Shown: positions 17,562 to 25,973 of the stretch, in pieces | How the letters are laid out: every line of letters begins with the position of its first letter | How positions within the stretch are numbered: the first letter of the stretch is position 1 | DNA from: Pseudomonas sp. REP124 | GTDB lineage: Bacteria; Pseudomonadota; Gammaproteobacteria; Pseudomonadales; Pseudomonadaceae | Assembly: GCF_020164475.1 (NCBI RefSeq) | Contig: NZ_JAIQWX010000001.1 | Location: 62,001-126,000 of the forward strand | Reading direction: 5' to 3' | DNA: 64,000 nt | Made by a program: the position numbers and the translations under genes | The notes under the pieces: generated by a model | Databases searched by the model: none | What the model was told of the DNA's origin: nothing | What the model saw: only the letters and a program-made list of their open reading frames with translations

Positions 17562-18029
17562 ATGAAAGTGGGCGTGATCTCCGACACCCATGGTTTGCTC
17601 CGCGCCGAGGCCCTTGAGGCATTGCAGGGCTGTGAGCGGATCATTCATGCCGGTGACATTGGCAAGCCGGAGATTCTTGAGCAACTGGAGGCCATTGCGC
17701 CGCTGTATGTAGTCCGTGGGAACAATGACCTGAAGCTGCCTTGGGCGGGGCGGATTGCCGATCATCTGCGGTTCGAGCTTGAGGGGTGGCAGGTGCTGCT
17801 GGTGCATGACATGGCGGATGTGCCGGCGTTGCTGGAGGAGGGGACGAGGCTGGTGATTACCGGTCATTCGCACAAGCCGGTGATTGAATGGCGGGGGGAG
17901 CGGTTGTTTCTTAATCCGGGGAGTGCGGGGCCGAGGCGGTTCAGGTTGCCGGTGACGGTGGCGGTGCTCGAGGTGAAACCTGATGCGCTTGAGCCGCGTC
18001 TGATTTCGTTGCTCGACATTCCGGCCTGA
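17562..18029 (+). CDS. YfcE/MJ0936-type metallophosphoesterase
   Basis: A 155-residue single-domain calcineurin-like phosphoesterase. The metal-binding motifs are complete: D-x-H in ISDTHG (8-10), GD in IHAGDIG, GNND in VVRGNNDLK, H in LLVHD, and GHSH in ITGHSHKP. The product is cytoplasmic with a YfcE-like phosphodiesterase role; the natural substrate cannot be inferred. ATG 17562 (MKVGVISDTHG) is preferred over ATG 17550, since family proteins begin at this strand. It is monocistronic, between a REP cluster and a convergent LysE gene. Confidence 0.88.
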   Translation: MKVGVISDTHGLLRAEALEALQGCERIIHAGDIGKPEILEQLEAIAPLYVVRGNNDLKLPWAGRIADHLRFELEGWQVLLVHDMADVPALLEEGTRLVITGHSHKPVIEWRGERLFLNPGSAGPRRFRLPVTVAVLEVKPDALEPRLISLLDIPA

Positions 18030-18175
18030 CATTTAACCCTGTGGTGAGGGGATTTATCCCCGTTCGGCGGCGCAGCCGTCGTAAAACCTGAATGCACGGT
18101 TTGTCTGAATGAGTGCAGGGGGCCGCTTCGCAGCCCAACCCAGCGCTGTGTAGTCACAACATCAGCAAAGCGGGC

Positions 18176-18802
18176 TCAAGCTAGAGGTTTACGCGTAAGA
18201 ATATCGATCGCGAACACCCCCAGTACCGTACCCGATACCCAGCGTTGCGCCCGCATGGCCTTCGGTCGAGTGGTAAGGAAGCGACTAACTCGCGCGGCAG
18301 CCAGGACGATCAGGCCGTTCACGGTAATTGCAATGGTTATCTGCACCAGCCCCAACTGCATGTATTGCTGAAGGGTCGAGCCTGTCGAAGGATCAATGAA
18401 CTGGGGGATCAGTGCTGAATACATCAGTGCGATTTTCGGGTTCAGCAAGTTGGTTACCAGCCCCATGGTAAAAAGCTTGCGAGGTGAATGAGGGGATAGT
18501 TCGCGCGCCTCGAACGGCGAAGCACCTGTCACCATATTCCAGGCCAGATAGCCGAGGTAGAACGCGCCCCCAATGCGAACCACGTCATAGGCCATCGGGA
18601 CGGCCTTGAACAGTGCCGCCAGACCAAGGCCTGAAGCAACCAGGTAACAGACGAAGCCCAGCGCGACCCCTGCCAGCGAAATCATGCCGGCCATGCGTCC
18701 TTGCGAAATCGCTCTGGACGTCAGGTAGATCATGTTCGGTCCCGGCGTCAGGACCATGCCCAACGCGATGATTGCCACGCCAATCAGATTCTCCAATGGC
18801 AT
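18176..18802 (-). CDS. LysE/RhtB family amino acid exporter
   Basis: A 208-residue inner-membrane protein with about six hydrophobic helices. The family signature is plain near the N-terminus: ALGMVLTPGPNMIYLTSRAISQGRMAGMISLAGVALG. The length is typical of RhtB transporters, which export homoserine, threonine, lysine or similar amino acids. The substrate is not determinable. It stands alone, with no adjacent LysR regulator. An ATG at 18802 following GAAAAGGAGAA is a good start. Confidence 0.9.
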   Translation of the reverse strand: MPLENLIGVAIIALGMVLTPGPNMIYLTSRAISQGRMAGMISLAGVALGFVCYLVASGLGLAALFKAVPMAYDVVRIGGAFYLGYLAWNMVTGASPFEARELSPHSPRKLFTMGLVTNLLNPKIALMYSALIPQFIDPSTGSTLQQYMQLGLVQITIAITVNGLIVLAAARVSRFLTTRPKAMRAQRWVSGTVLGVFAIDILTRKPLA

Positions 18803-19142
18803 TTCAACGTTCTCCTTTTCCCATACTCAACTCTTATATCGGCGCCGGCTCGCGCCGGTCCAGGTCACTACGGTACAGCGCTAGCCGGCCGGGATGGGCG
18901 ACGGGTCGGTCCAATATTTCGTCAAAGGAAATTTCGCAGCGGGGAATTCTAAAAGTCCTACAGGCTGTTTGTGCTGCGTTAATGAAATGGTACATCAGGG
19001 GCGCTGATAGAGACTGCGGGACGGGGCCGACAAAAGCGATGCTGCGGCGCAGCCCGACTTGGCGGTGCGACGTTTTCGTAAATTTCCTGGCCACAAGTAA
19101 TCTCCATTGCCTCAGGGGTAGCGATGTATTGGGTAATCGTGT
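18803..19142. other. Gap of 340 bp with no convincing gene
   Basis: No clear product. An 86-codon frame (18834-19094, minus) lacks recognisable domains and a ribosome site. It contains a 17-bp stretch (19011-19027) identical to part of the methyltransferase 3' end near 19919, so a decayed gene fragment is possible. Upstream promoter sequence for the LysE gene must lie at its left end. Confidence 0.5.
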
Positions 19143-19757
19143 TTACCCGAACGTCCCAGTCTGCACCTCCCCACTACGCACATACCGCGCCACCAGCACA
19201 CCACCGGGCGTGGTAATGGAATGCTCCAAAACAAACGCCGAAGCCTGCGCATCATCCCCGAACAACCGCTTGCCACTCCCCAGCAGAACGGGATGAATCA
19301 TCAGCCTTAACTCATCCACCAACCCCGCCGCCAACAACTGACGCACCAGATCGCCGCTGCCCTGGGTCAGCAGCTGTGAACCGTTCTGTTGTTTGAGCGC
19401 GCGCACGGCTCCGACGACATCCGGGTCCAGCACCCGACTGTTATGCCAATCCAGCGAATCCGGCCGATGGGTGGCCACGTGCTTGGGCACGGCGTTGAAC
19501 AGGTCGGCGATGGGGTTTTCGGCTTCGGGTTTTATCTGCGGCCAGTAGCCCGCGAAGATGTCGTAGGTACGCCGGCCCAACAGTAATTCGAAAGGCTCGG
19601 CGAACAGATCCATCACGGCCTCGCCGGACACTTCGTCGGCGTAGGGCACGATCCAGCCGCCGAAGCGGAAGCCGTCACTGCGGTCTTCTTCGAGGCCGCC
19701 GGGGGCTTGCATGACGCCGTCGATGGACATGAAGGCGGCGACGATGAGTTTGCGCAT
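19143..19757 (-). CDS. RibD C-terminal / dihydrofolate reductase-like oxidoreductase
   Basis: A 204-residue protein of the DHFR-like RibD-C superfamily (NADPH-dependent reductase fold). Visible marks are MRKLIVAAFMSIDGVMQAPGG, FELLLGRRTYDIF, LLTQGSGDLVRQLLAAGLVDELRLMIHPVLLGSGKRLF. Such proteins are common in soil bacteria and mostly uncharacterised; a DHFR or riboflavin role is not implied. ATG 19757 follows GGAGATCACC. It is preceded by a REP pair that separates it from the methyltransferase gene. A second member of the superfamily lies at 31129-31665. Confidence 0.85.
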   Translation of the reverse strand: MRKLIVAAFMSIDGVMQAPGGLEEDRSDGFRFGGWIVPYADEVSGEAVMDLFAEPFELLLGRRTYDIFAGYWPQIKPEAENPIADLFNAVPKHVATHRPDSLDWHNSRVLDPDVVGAVRALKQQNGSQLLTQGSGDLVRQLLAAGLVDELRLMIHPVLLGSGKRLFGDDAQASAFVLEHSITTPGGVLVARYVRSGEVQTGTFG

Positions 19758-19790
19758 GGTGATCTCCTGGTTGGATCTGGGTCCGCTTCC

Positions 19791-19892
19791 TGTGAGAGCG
19801 AGCCTGCTCGCGATGGTGGTAGAGACACCGCGGGGTGTCAGATAGCCAACGTCATCGTTGACGACCATCGCGAGCGTGCTCGCTCCTACAGG
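19791..19892. repeat. Inverted REP pair (BIME)
   Basis: Two REP units in opposite orientation (GAGAGCGAGCCTGCTCGCGA and its counterpart ending GCGTGCTCGCTCCTACAG) bracket a short spacer containing a further inverted repeat. The right end overlaps the stop codon of the methyltransferase gene. Confidence 0.9.
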
Positions 19893-20590
19893 GTTTGGGG
19901 CGTGGCCACTAGCAGTAAAGACTGCGGGACGGGGCTTTGCGGGTGCTGGGGCTCCTGCAGTTCGGCCAGGCGCAGCCCGGCCATGTCCAGCGCCCTGATC
20001 CAGCTGGAAAGGGTGCGCATGTACCACGGCATGGGCTGCCATTGGCCCTTGAACCCGGCGAAGGTTTCTTCGCGCCAGCCATCCTGATAATCGCCCGCCG
20101 CTGCGGTCCACGGATGCAGCGTCTGGATCACAATCGAGCCACCGGGGGTGAGCAGGACTTTCATCGCGGCAAGCAGGGGAATGATGTCCTGGTGCAGCAG
20201 GGCGAAATTGGCGCAGATTACGTCGTAATCCCTGCCGATATCCACCTGTGCTTCGGCCAGCGCTTCATAGCTCGCCAGATGCACCTGCGAAGCGCCCGCA
20301 GCCCGCGCCGACGCCACCAGCGTCGAATCGCCATCCACCCCGACTGCCTCGATCCCGCGTTGCGCCAGCGCCCGCAACAGCCAGCCTTCGCCGCAGCCGA
20401 GATCCAACACACGCTCAGGCTGGCGACTCTGAATCGCCAGCAAAATCGCCCGATCAGTCACCTGCTGACGACTTTCGATAGCGCCGCTGCGCACGGCTTC
20501 GATCCAGGCTTGGGCGTTGTGCTGCCAGCTCTGCAGCAGGCTGGATTCCGGGGAGGACATGGGAGCGACCGGCTTGATGGGTTGAATCAT
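19886..20590 (-). CDS. Class I SAM-dependent methyltransferase
   Basis: A 234-residue cytoplasmic methyltransferase with a Rossmann core: motif I VLDLGCGEGWLLRAL (about 62-76), acidic motif GVDGDS, YDVICANFALLH, and LLTPGGSIVIQTLHP. The length and a helical N-terminus (LLQSWQHNAQAWIEAVRSGAIESRQ) match small-molecule methyltransferases; the substrate is unknown. The frame terminates inside the adjacent REP element. It may be co-transcribed with the Fsr-like gene upstream, but a hairpin lies between them. Confidence 0.85.
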   Translation of the reverse strand: MIQPIKPVAPMSSPESSLLQSWQHNAQAWIEAVRSGAIESRQQVTDRAILLAIQSRQPERVLDLGCGEGWLLRALAQRGIEAVGVDGDSTLVASARAAGASQVHLASYEALAEAQVDIGRDYDVICANFALLHQDIIPLLAAMKVLLTPGGSIVIQTLHPWTAAAGDYQDGWREETFAGFKGQWQPMPWYMRTLSSWIRALDMAGLRLAELQEPQHPQSPVPQSLLLVATPQTL

Positions 20591-20597
20591 CAGGATA

Positions 20598-20615
20598 GGC
20601 CACCCGAAGGTGGCC
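20598..20615 (-). terminator. Stable cUUCGg tetraloop hairpin after the Fsr-like gene
   Basis: On the minus strand GGCCACC-TTCG-GGTGGCC forms a 7-bp GC-rich stem closed by a UUCG loop just after the transporter stop. There is no T-tract, so termination would be weak; it may instead protect the transcript 3' end. Confidence 0.45.
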
Positions 20616-20623
20616 CGTCCTCG

Positions 20624-21835
20624 TCAAATCCCTTTGGTCGACGGCAGGAGAATGGTCATGATGCCAAGCAGCGGCAGGAAGGAGCACAGCGTGTACACGT
20701 ATTCGATGCCATGGATGTCCGCCAGATGCCCCAGCAGCGCGGCGCCGATGCCGCCGAAACCGAACATCAGACCGAAAAACACACCTGCGATCATGCCGAC
20801 GTTGCCCGGCACCAGTTCCTGGGCGAACACCACGATGGCGGAGAACGCGGAGGCGAGGATGAAGCCGATGAACACACTCAGCACGCTGGTCCAAAACAGA
20901 TCAACATAGGGCAGAGCGAGGGTAAAGGGCGCGGCACCCAGGATGGAGAACCAGATCACTTTCTTGCGGCCGATCTTGTCACCGATCGGCCCACCGAAGA
21001 AAGTGCCCGCTGCCACCGAACCGAGGAACAGGAACAGGTACAGCTGGGAGCTGGCCACCGACAGATCGAACTTCTCGATCAGGTAGAAGGTGTAGTAGCT
21101 GGTGAAGCTGGACATGTAGAAGTACTTGGAGAACACCAGCAGCGCGAGCACCACCAGGGCAAAGGTCACGCGGCGCTTGGAAAGGCCGTGGGTCGCCTTG
21201 CCCCCCTGCTTGAGTTTGAACAGGTTCAGGTGCGCGCGGTACCAGCGGCTCAGGCCGAACAGAACCAGGATCGCGAATACCGCAAACAGGCCGAACCAGG
21301 CCACGTTGCCCTGGCCGTAAGGAATGATGATCGCCGCGGCCAGCAACGGACCGAAAGCGGTGCCGGCGTTGCCGCCCACCTGGAAGGTCGACTGCGCCAG
21401 ACCATAACGACCACCCGACGCCAGACGCGCCACTCGCGAGGTTTCCGGGTGGAAGGTCGAAGAGCCGATCCCCACCAACGCCGAAGCCACCAGAATCGCC
21501 GGAAAGCTACCAACAAACGCCAGCATCAAAATGCCGATCAGCGTGCAGACCATCCCGGCCGGCAGCAGCCAGGGCTTGGGATGACGGTCGGTGTGATAAC
21601 CGACCCACGGCTGCAACAGCGATGCGGTCAGCTGGAAGGTCAGGGTGATCAGACCCACCTGGGTAAAGGTCAGGCCGTAGCTGGCCTTGAGCAGCGGGTA
21701 GATCGAAGGCAGCACGGCCTGGATCAGGTCGTTGATCAGGTGCGCCAGGGCGCAGGCACCGATCACTCGCATGACCAGTGGGCTGGTCTGGCTGGCCGCC
21801 GAAGCGGTCGCAGAAGGGGTCGTCATTGAGGACAT
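20624..21835 (-). CDS. MFS exporter, fosmidomycin-resistance (Fsr) type
   Basis: A 403-residue inner-membrane major facilitator with 12 predicted helices. Fsr-like features: HLINDLIQAVLPSIYPLLKASYGLTFTQVGLITLTFQLTASLLQPWVGYHTD near the start, GIGSSTFHPETSRVARLASGGRYGLAQSTFQVGGNAG, and FGGPIGDKIGRKKVIWFS at the mid-protein A-like motif. Homologues export fosmidomycin; the physiological substrate is unknown. It is divergent from an AraC-family gene 112 bp away, which probably controls it. Confidence 0.88.
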   Translation of the reverse strand: MSSMTTPSATASAASQTSPLVMRVIGACALAHLINDLIQAVLPSIYPLLKASYGLTFTQVGLITLTFQLTASLLQPWVGYHTDRHPKPWLLPAGMVCTLIGILMLAFVGSFPAILVASALVGIGSSTFHPETSRVARLASGGRYGLAQSTFQVGGNAGTAFGPLLAAAIIIPYGQGNVAWFGLFAVFAILVLFGLSRWYRAHLNLFKLKQGGKATHGLSKRRVTFALVVLALLVFSKYFYMSSFTSYYTFYLIEKFDLSVASSQLYLFLFLGSVAAGTFFGGPIGDKIGRKKVIWFSILGAAPFTLALPYVDLFWTSVLSVFIGFILASAFSAIVVFAQELVPGNVGMIAGVFFGLMFGFGGIGAALLGHLADIHGIEYVYTLCSFLPLLGIMTILLPSTKGI

Positions 21836-21947
21836 TGCACGTCATCCAGGCTGAGTAAGAGCATTGCGTAGATCAGCCGCTATGCTAGATTTCGCGAAAT
21901 TGCCTGTCTCGCGCGATTCGGGCGCTGACTTTCGTAAAAAGGGCATC

Positions 21948-22721
21948 ATGGACAAATCACTCGAAGAATTTGTGCTCGCAATGGACGAAGTGGACTGGCC
22001 GGTGTGCACCAGCGCGACCGATTACCCGGAAAACTGGTTCATCAAGCCCCACAGCCACATCAAGCATCAGCTGATCTACGCCATCGAGGGCGTGATGGTG
22101 GTGCATTCAGGCTTGAACCAATGGACAGTTCCGCCGAGTCGCGGCATCTGGATGCCCAGCGGCCATGTGCATTCGATCCGCTGCGTGGGTGCGTTGAAAA
22201 TGCGCAGCGTCTTCGTGCGACAGGAATGTTTTCCGCAACTGCCGGATGAGACCCGGGCGGTGAGTATCTCAGCGCTGTTGAGCGAGCTGATCAAAACCTC
22301 GGTGAGCATCGCCGGCCCTGTCGACGAGGACTCCCGGGAAGCGCGAATCATGCGTCTGATCGTCGATGAACTGACGCTGCTGCCGACCTTGCCGTTGCAT
22401 TTGCCGCAACCGGTCGATCAGCGTATCCAGGCCATCTGCGACGCCTTGCGCCAGGACCTCGGAGACAGTTCGACCCTGTCGGACTGGAGCGCGCGACTGG
22501 GGCTGGATGCCAAGACCATCCAGCGCCTGTTCCACAAGGAAACCGGCATGACTTTCGGCCAGTGGCGTCAGCAGGCAAGGTTGCTCTCGGCGTTGGAGCG
22601 TATTGCGCAGGGCGAGAAAATCATCGATGTGGCCGGAGTGCTGGGCTACGACAGCCCGAGTGCGTTCAGCACCATGTTCAAAAGACAGTTCGGCACCACG
22701 CCCAGTCATTTTTTCAAATGA
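21948..22721 (+). CDS. AraC-family transcriptional regulator
   Basis: A 257-residue regulator with an N-terminal cupin-like sensing domain (KPHSHIKHQLIYAIEGVMVV, PPSRGIWMPSGHVHSIR) and a C-terminal double helix-turn-helix (TLSDWSARLGLDAKTIQRLFHKETGMTFGQWRQQARLL, then IIDVAGVLGYDSPSAFSTMFKRQFGTTPSHFF). ATG 21948 was chosen because the cupin homology starts there and an AAAAAGGG site precedes it; an upstream ATG at 21864 would add 28 unlike residues. It is divergent from the Fsr-like exporter and likely regulates it in response to a small ligand. Confidence 0.88.
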   Translation: MDKSLEEFVLAMDEVDWPVCTSATDYPENWFIKPHSHIKHQLIYAIEGVMVVHSGLNQWTVPPSRGIWMPSGHVHSIRCVGALKMRSVFVRQECFPQLPDETRAVSISALLSELIKTSVSIAGPVDEDSREARIMRLIVDELTLLPTLPLHLPQPVDQRIQAICDALRQDLGDSSTLSDWSARLGLDAKTIQRLFHKETGMTFGQWRQQARLLSALERIAQGEKIIDVAGVLGYDSPSAFSTMFKRQFGTTPSHFFK

Positions 22722-22729
22722 CCCCTGAC

Positions 22730-22833
22730 CCTGTAGGAGCGAGCACGCTCGCGATGGTCGTTAACGATAACGTTGGCTGTCTGACACCCCGCGGTGACTG
22801 TCCCTCCATCGCGAGCATGCTCGCTCCTACAGG
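22730..22833. repeat. Inverted REP pair (BIME)
   Basis: Two REP units head to head: CTGTAGGAGCGAGCACGCTC on the left and GAGCATGCTCGCTCCTACAG on the right, just after the AraC-family stop. It separates that gene from the AT-rich promoter of the sulfate-ester operon. Confidence 0.9.
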
Positions 22834-22842
22834 AGGGCATGT

Positions 22843-22864
22843 TTAGTTATTACGTAATAACTAA
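22843..22864. promoter_or_regulatory. Perfect 22-bp palindrome upstream of the sulfate-ester operon
   Basis: TTAGTTATTAC followed immediately by its exact reverse complement, in a markedly AT-rich stretch 145 bp before the dioxygenase start. This is the form of a dimeric regulator operator. TTA/TAA-containing dyads are compatible with LysR-type sulfur regulators (CysB, SftR), but no regulator gene is adjacent, so the assignment is open. Confidence 0.6.
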
Positions 22865-23008
22865 CAACTTATGTCTTTTTATTAAATCACATCGCTCATT
22901 TGTTATATGGCCTAACTTCTATCTTTAGAATAATTTGTGATTAGTCATCACTGCTTTTATGTCTTTATGATCTGTCCCACAACAACTCGTGAGACAGGAG
23001 GTAGCTCG

Positions 23009-23920
23009 ATGACTATTCAAATCAAACCGGTTGCAGGTCGAATTGGGGCACAACTCGAAGGCGTAAAGTTGGGCGGCGATATCAGCGCCGAGGACTTCGA
23101 ATTCATTAACCAGGCACTTCTAAAATATAAAGTGCTGTTCTTCCGCGAACAGCATCTCAACGATGCCGAGCATGAAGCCTTCTCCCGCCGTTTCGGCGAT
23201 CAGGTCCCACATCCCACCGTAAGATCCGCGGAGCAGAGCGCCGCGATCCTGCACCTGGACGCCAAGGAAACCCGCGCCAACTCCTGGCACACCGACGTCA
23301 CCTTTGTCGCGAACTACCCGAAAGTGTCCATCTTGCGTGGTGTGGTTATCCCCCCGTACGGTGGTGACACCGTATGGGCCAATACCGCAACGGCCTACGC
23401 CGACTTGCCCGAGCCATTAAAACAACTCGCCGATAATCTTCGGGTTCTTCATACAAACTTATATGACTACGCCGCACCGCGTAATACCGACGAATCCGGG
23501 CTCAAGCGTTATCGCGAACAGTTCACTGCCGAGATCTACGAAACCGAACATCCATTAGTACGAGTCCATCCGGAGTCCGGTGAAAGAAGTTTGTTATTGG
23601 GGCACTTCGTCAAACAGATCCAGGGGGTGAACACTAACGACTCCAAACAACTGATTCGCCTGTTCCATGACCGCATCACCCATGTCGACAACACCGTGCG
23701 CTGGCGCTGGCAGGAAGGCGATGTGGTGATCTGGGACAACCGCGCCACGCAGCACATCGCGATCAACGATTACGGCGATGCCCAGCGCATCGTGCGTCGC
23801 ACCACCATCGACGGCGATGTCCCGGTGGGCGTGGACGGGCGCCTGAGCGAAGCGCTGAAACCGAGCCCGGACGCGCGCTCGCCAAAAACCGAAGCCGACA
23901 AAAAACACCTCGCCGCCTGA
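23009..23920 (+). CDS. TauD/AtsK-like 2-oxoglutarate dioxygenase for sulfate esters or sulfonates
   Basis: A 303-residue Fe(II)/2-oxoglutarate dioxygenase that releases sulfite or sulfate from organosulfur compounds. The triad is His94-x-Asp96 (NSWHTDVTF) and His249 (ATQHIAIN), with the 2-oxoglutarate Arg in AQRIVRR. The sequence pattern and the ABC/FMN-monooxygenase context suit AtsK (alkyl sulfatase of P. putida) or TauD; substrate preference needs assay. Apart from the initiator, the protein has no Met, and it has no Cys, a sulfur-sparing composition. ATG 23009 follows a strong ACAGGAGGT site. First gene of a six-gene operon. Confidence 0.85.
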   Translation: MTIQIKPVAGRIGAQLEGVKLGGDISAEDFEFINQALLKYKVLFFREQHLNDAEHEAFSRRFGDQVPHPTVRSAEQSAAILHLDAKETRANSWHTDVTFVANYPKVSILRGVVIPPYGGDTVWANTATAYADLPEPLKQLADNLRVLHTNLYDYAAPRNTDESGLKRYREQFTAEIYETEHPLVRVHPESGERSLLLGHFVKQIQGVNTNDSKQLIRLFHDRITHVDNTVRWRWQEGDVVIWDNRATQHIAINDYGDAQRIVRRTTIDGDVPVGVDGRLSEALKPSPDARSPKTEADKKHLAA

Positions 23921-23953
23921 CAGGCCAGTCTCATCGATACAAGGAAGGCTCAC

Positions 23954-25057
23954 ATGAAGCTCAACGGCATTCGTCTGTTCAAAAAAGGCAGCATCGCTGC
24001 GGCACTGGCTGCGGTACTTGCGATCCCCGTGGCTGAGGCCGATGTGTTGCGCATCGGTGTCGCGACAGCCGGTGGCGGTGATCCGGTGACCTTTAGCGGT
24101 TCGCCTCTGGGCATCGTGCGCAATCAGCAACTGCTGGAAAAAGCCTTCGCCGGAACCGGCACCGAAGTGCAGTGGTTCTTCTTCAAGGGCGCGGGGCCTG
24201 CGGTCAACGAGGCACTGTCCAATCAGCAGCTGGACTTCGCCTATCAGGGCGATCTGCCGGCCGTGGTCGGGCGTTCCAATGGACTGGACACCAAGTTGCT
24301 GGCCGCCCTAGGCGTGCGCGCCAACCTCTATCTGGCGGTACCCAAAGGCTCGCCGCTCAAAACCATCGAGGATCTGAAGGGCAAGAAAGTCGCGATCTTC
24401 CGCGGTACCAACGGCCATCTGGTGATGATCAATCTGCTGGCGGAACACGGTCTCACCGAGCGTGATATCAAGGTCATCAACCTCGATACCGGCAGCTCCC
24501 AGGCGGCCCTGATTTCCAATGGCGTGGATGCCGCCTTCGGTGGTCGCGAGTTGTTCAAGCTGCGGGACAAAGGCCTGATCGACATCGTCTACGACAACCC
24601 TGAGCAGAACGTGCGCTACACCCGGCAGACGGCGCTGGTGGTGCGCGGTGCCTATGAAAAGGAACACCCGGCCAACGTGCAAAAGGTCGTCGATACGCTG
24701 GTGGACGCGGCGAAATGGACGTCGGACGAGAGCAATCGTGACGCGGTCTTCACCGAGTGGGCCAAGAGCAACGACCCCGCGGATTCACTGCGTGCCGACT
24801 TCACCGGCGTCACCCTCAGGGACAGGGCATCGCCTCTGGTCGACAACTTCCTGATCAGCCGCTATCAGGCGGTGGCGGAGCAGGCCAAGGAAGAAAAACT
24901 CATCCGCCGGCCGATCAGCATCGATGGCTGGTTCGAGACCAGTTACCTGCAGAAATCCCTCAAGGCCAAAGGACTGGAAAGCTACTGGACGCCTTACGGC
25001 CCGGACGGCAAACAGCCAGCGGGTGATGCAGTAGCGGCCACGACGACCGCCAAATAA
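23954..25057 (+). CDS. Periplasmic substrate-binding protein of a sulfonate/sulfate-ester ABC transporter (SsuA family)
   Basis: A 367-residue exported binding protein. The signal peptide is cleaved near AIPVAEA-DVLRIG. SsuA/NMT1-type folds show as RIGVATAGGGDPVTF, VQWFFFKGAGPAVNEALSNQQLDFAYQGDLPAVVGRSNGLDTKLLAALG and LKTIEDLKGKKVAIFRGTNGH. It contains no Cys and one internal Met, as expected of a protein made under sulfur starvation. It lies 33 bp after the dioxygenase gene and captures the organosulfur substrate for the two permeases that follow. Comparable to AtsR of P. putida (recalled). Confidence 0.88.
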   Translation: MKLNGIRLFKKGSIAAALAAVLAIPVAEADVLRIGVATAGGGDPVTFSGSPLGIVRNQQLLEKAFAGTGTEVQWFFFKGAGPAVNEALSNQQLDFAYQGDLPAVVGRSNGLDTKLLAALGVRANLYLAVPKGSPLKTIEDLKGKKVAIFRGTNGHLVMINLLAEHGLTERDIKVINLDTGSSQAALISNGVDAAFGGRELFKLRDKGLIDIVYDNPEQNVRYTRQTALVVRGAYEKEHPANVQKVVDTLVDAAKWTSDESNRDAVFTEWAKSNDPADSLRADFTGVTLRDRASPLVDNFLISRYQAVAEQAKEEKLIRRPISIDGWFETSYLQKSLKAKGLESYWTPYGPDGKQPAGDAVAATTTAK

Positions 25058-25070
25058 AGGAGCTAAGCAG

Positions 25071-25973
25071 ATGGCCAGGGCACAGACCGCAAGACTTGAG
25101 AAGTATGGGGCGCCGGCATTGCCGAGCGACAACGTCAAACGTCTTCCACCGTCACCCGTGCGCCCGGTGCGCAAGGTCGAGGCGCCGCGCACTTCGGCCT
25201 GGTCCCTGAACCTGGGTGACAAGGCCTTGCCCTGGCTGTTGCCGCTGCTGTTGCTGGGCCTGTGGTATCTGGGGGTGGAGCGCGGCTGGCTGTCGGAGCA
25301 GGTACTGCCACCACCGGCCTACGTTTACCAGGCGCTGTCGGACCTGGTCAGCAGCGGCGATCTATGGCTCAACGCATCGGCCAGCCTGCAGCGGGTGGTG
25401 GTCGGATTCGGTCTTGGCGCCTTGCTCGGTGTAGCGCTGGGCCTGGCCATGGGACTGTCGCGGACGCTGGAGGATTATCTGCTGCCGACCTTCAACGCGC
25501 TGGTGCAAATTCCGGTGCTGGGCTGGCTGCCGTTCGCCTTGCTGCTGTTCGGCATCGGCGAGACGCTCAAGTACGTACTGATCGCCAAGGCGGCCCTGGT
25601 GCCGATCACCCTGTGCACTTTGCAGGCGTTCCGGCAGGCGCCGAAAAACCTGCTGGAAGTCGGTCGGACCTACGGTTTCAGCCGTCGGCAAAGCGTCACC
25701 TCCATCGTTTTGCCGGCGGCGATCCCGACCCTGTTCACCGGCTTTCGCCTGGGCTTCACCAAGGCCTGGCTGTCGCTGGTGGTGGTCGAGTTGGTGGCCT
25801 CCAGTGAAGGGCTGGGTTACCTGATCGTTTATGGGCGTCAGCTGTTTCAACTCGATTTGGTCATGGCCGCTGTAGTGGTGGTGGGGACCCTCGGGCTGCT
25901 GATCGATCGCGGTTTCGATTACGCCGAGAAGCGCCTCAATCGTGGTCGGCCAATCCTCGGAGGGCAGCGGTGA
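25071..25973 (+). CDS. ABC transporter permease (sulfonate/sulfate-ester type), first subunit
   Basis: A 300-residue inner-membrane permease with about six helices after an unusually long, Pro/Arg-rich cytoplasmic N-terminus (1-45). The EAA loop that contacts the ATPase is visible: EVGRTYGFSRRQSVTSIVLPAAIPTLFTGFRLGFTKAW. It starts 13 bp after the binding-protein stop behind AAAGGAG. It pairs with the next permease as a heterodimer, unlike SsuC, which works as a homodimer. Confidence 0.87.
   Translation: MARAQTARLEKYGAPALPSDNVKRLPPSPVRPVRKVEAPRTSAWSLNLGDKALPWLLPLLLLGLWYLGVERGWLSEQVLPPPAYVYQALSDLVSSGDLWLNASASLQRVVVGFGLGALLGVALGLAMGLSRTLEDYLLPTFNALVQIPVLGWLPFALLLFGIGETLKYVLIAKAALVPITLCTLQAFRQAPKNLLEVGRTYGFSRRQSVTSIVLPAAIPTLFTGFRLGFTKAWLSLVVVELVASSEGLGYLIVYGRQLFQLDLVMAAVVVVGTLGLLIDRGFDYAEKRLNRGRPILGGQR

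Noticed and set aside
19011-19935. A 17-bp exact repeat (AGACTGCGGGACGGGGC) at 19011 and near 19919
   Set aside because: It may be a gene fragment, but a chance match of this length in a GC-rich window is not excluded and flanks show no further similarity.
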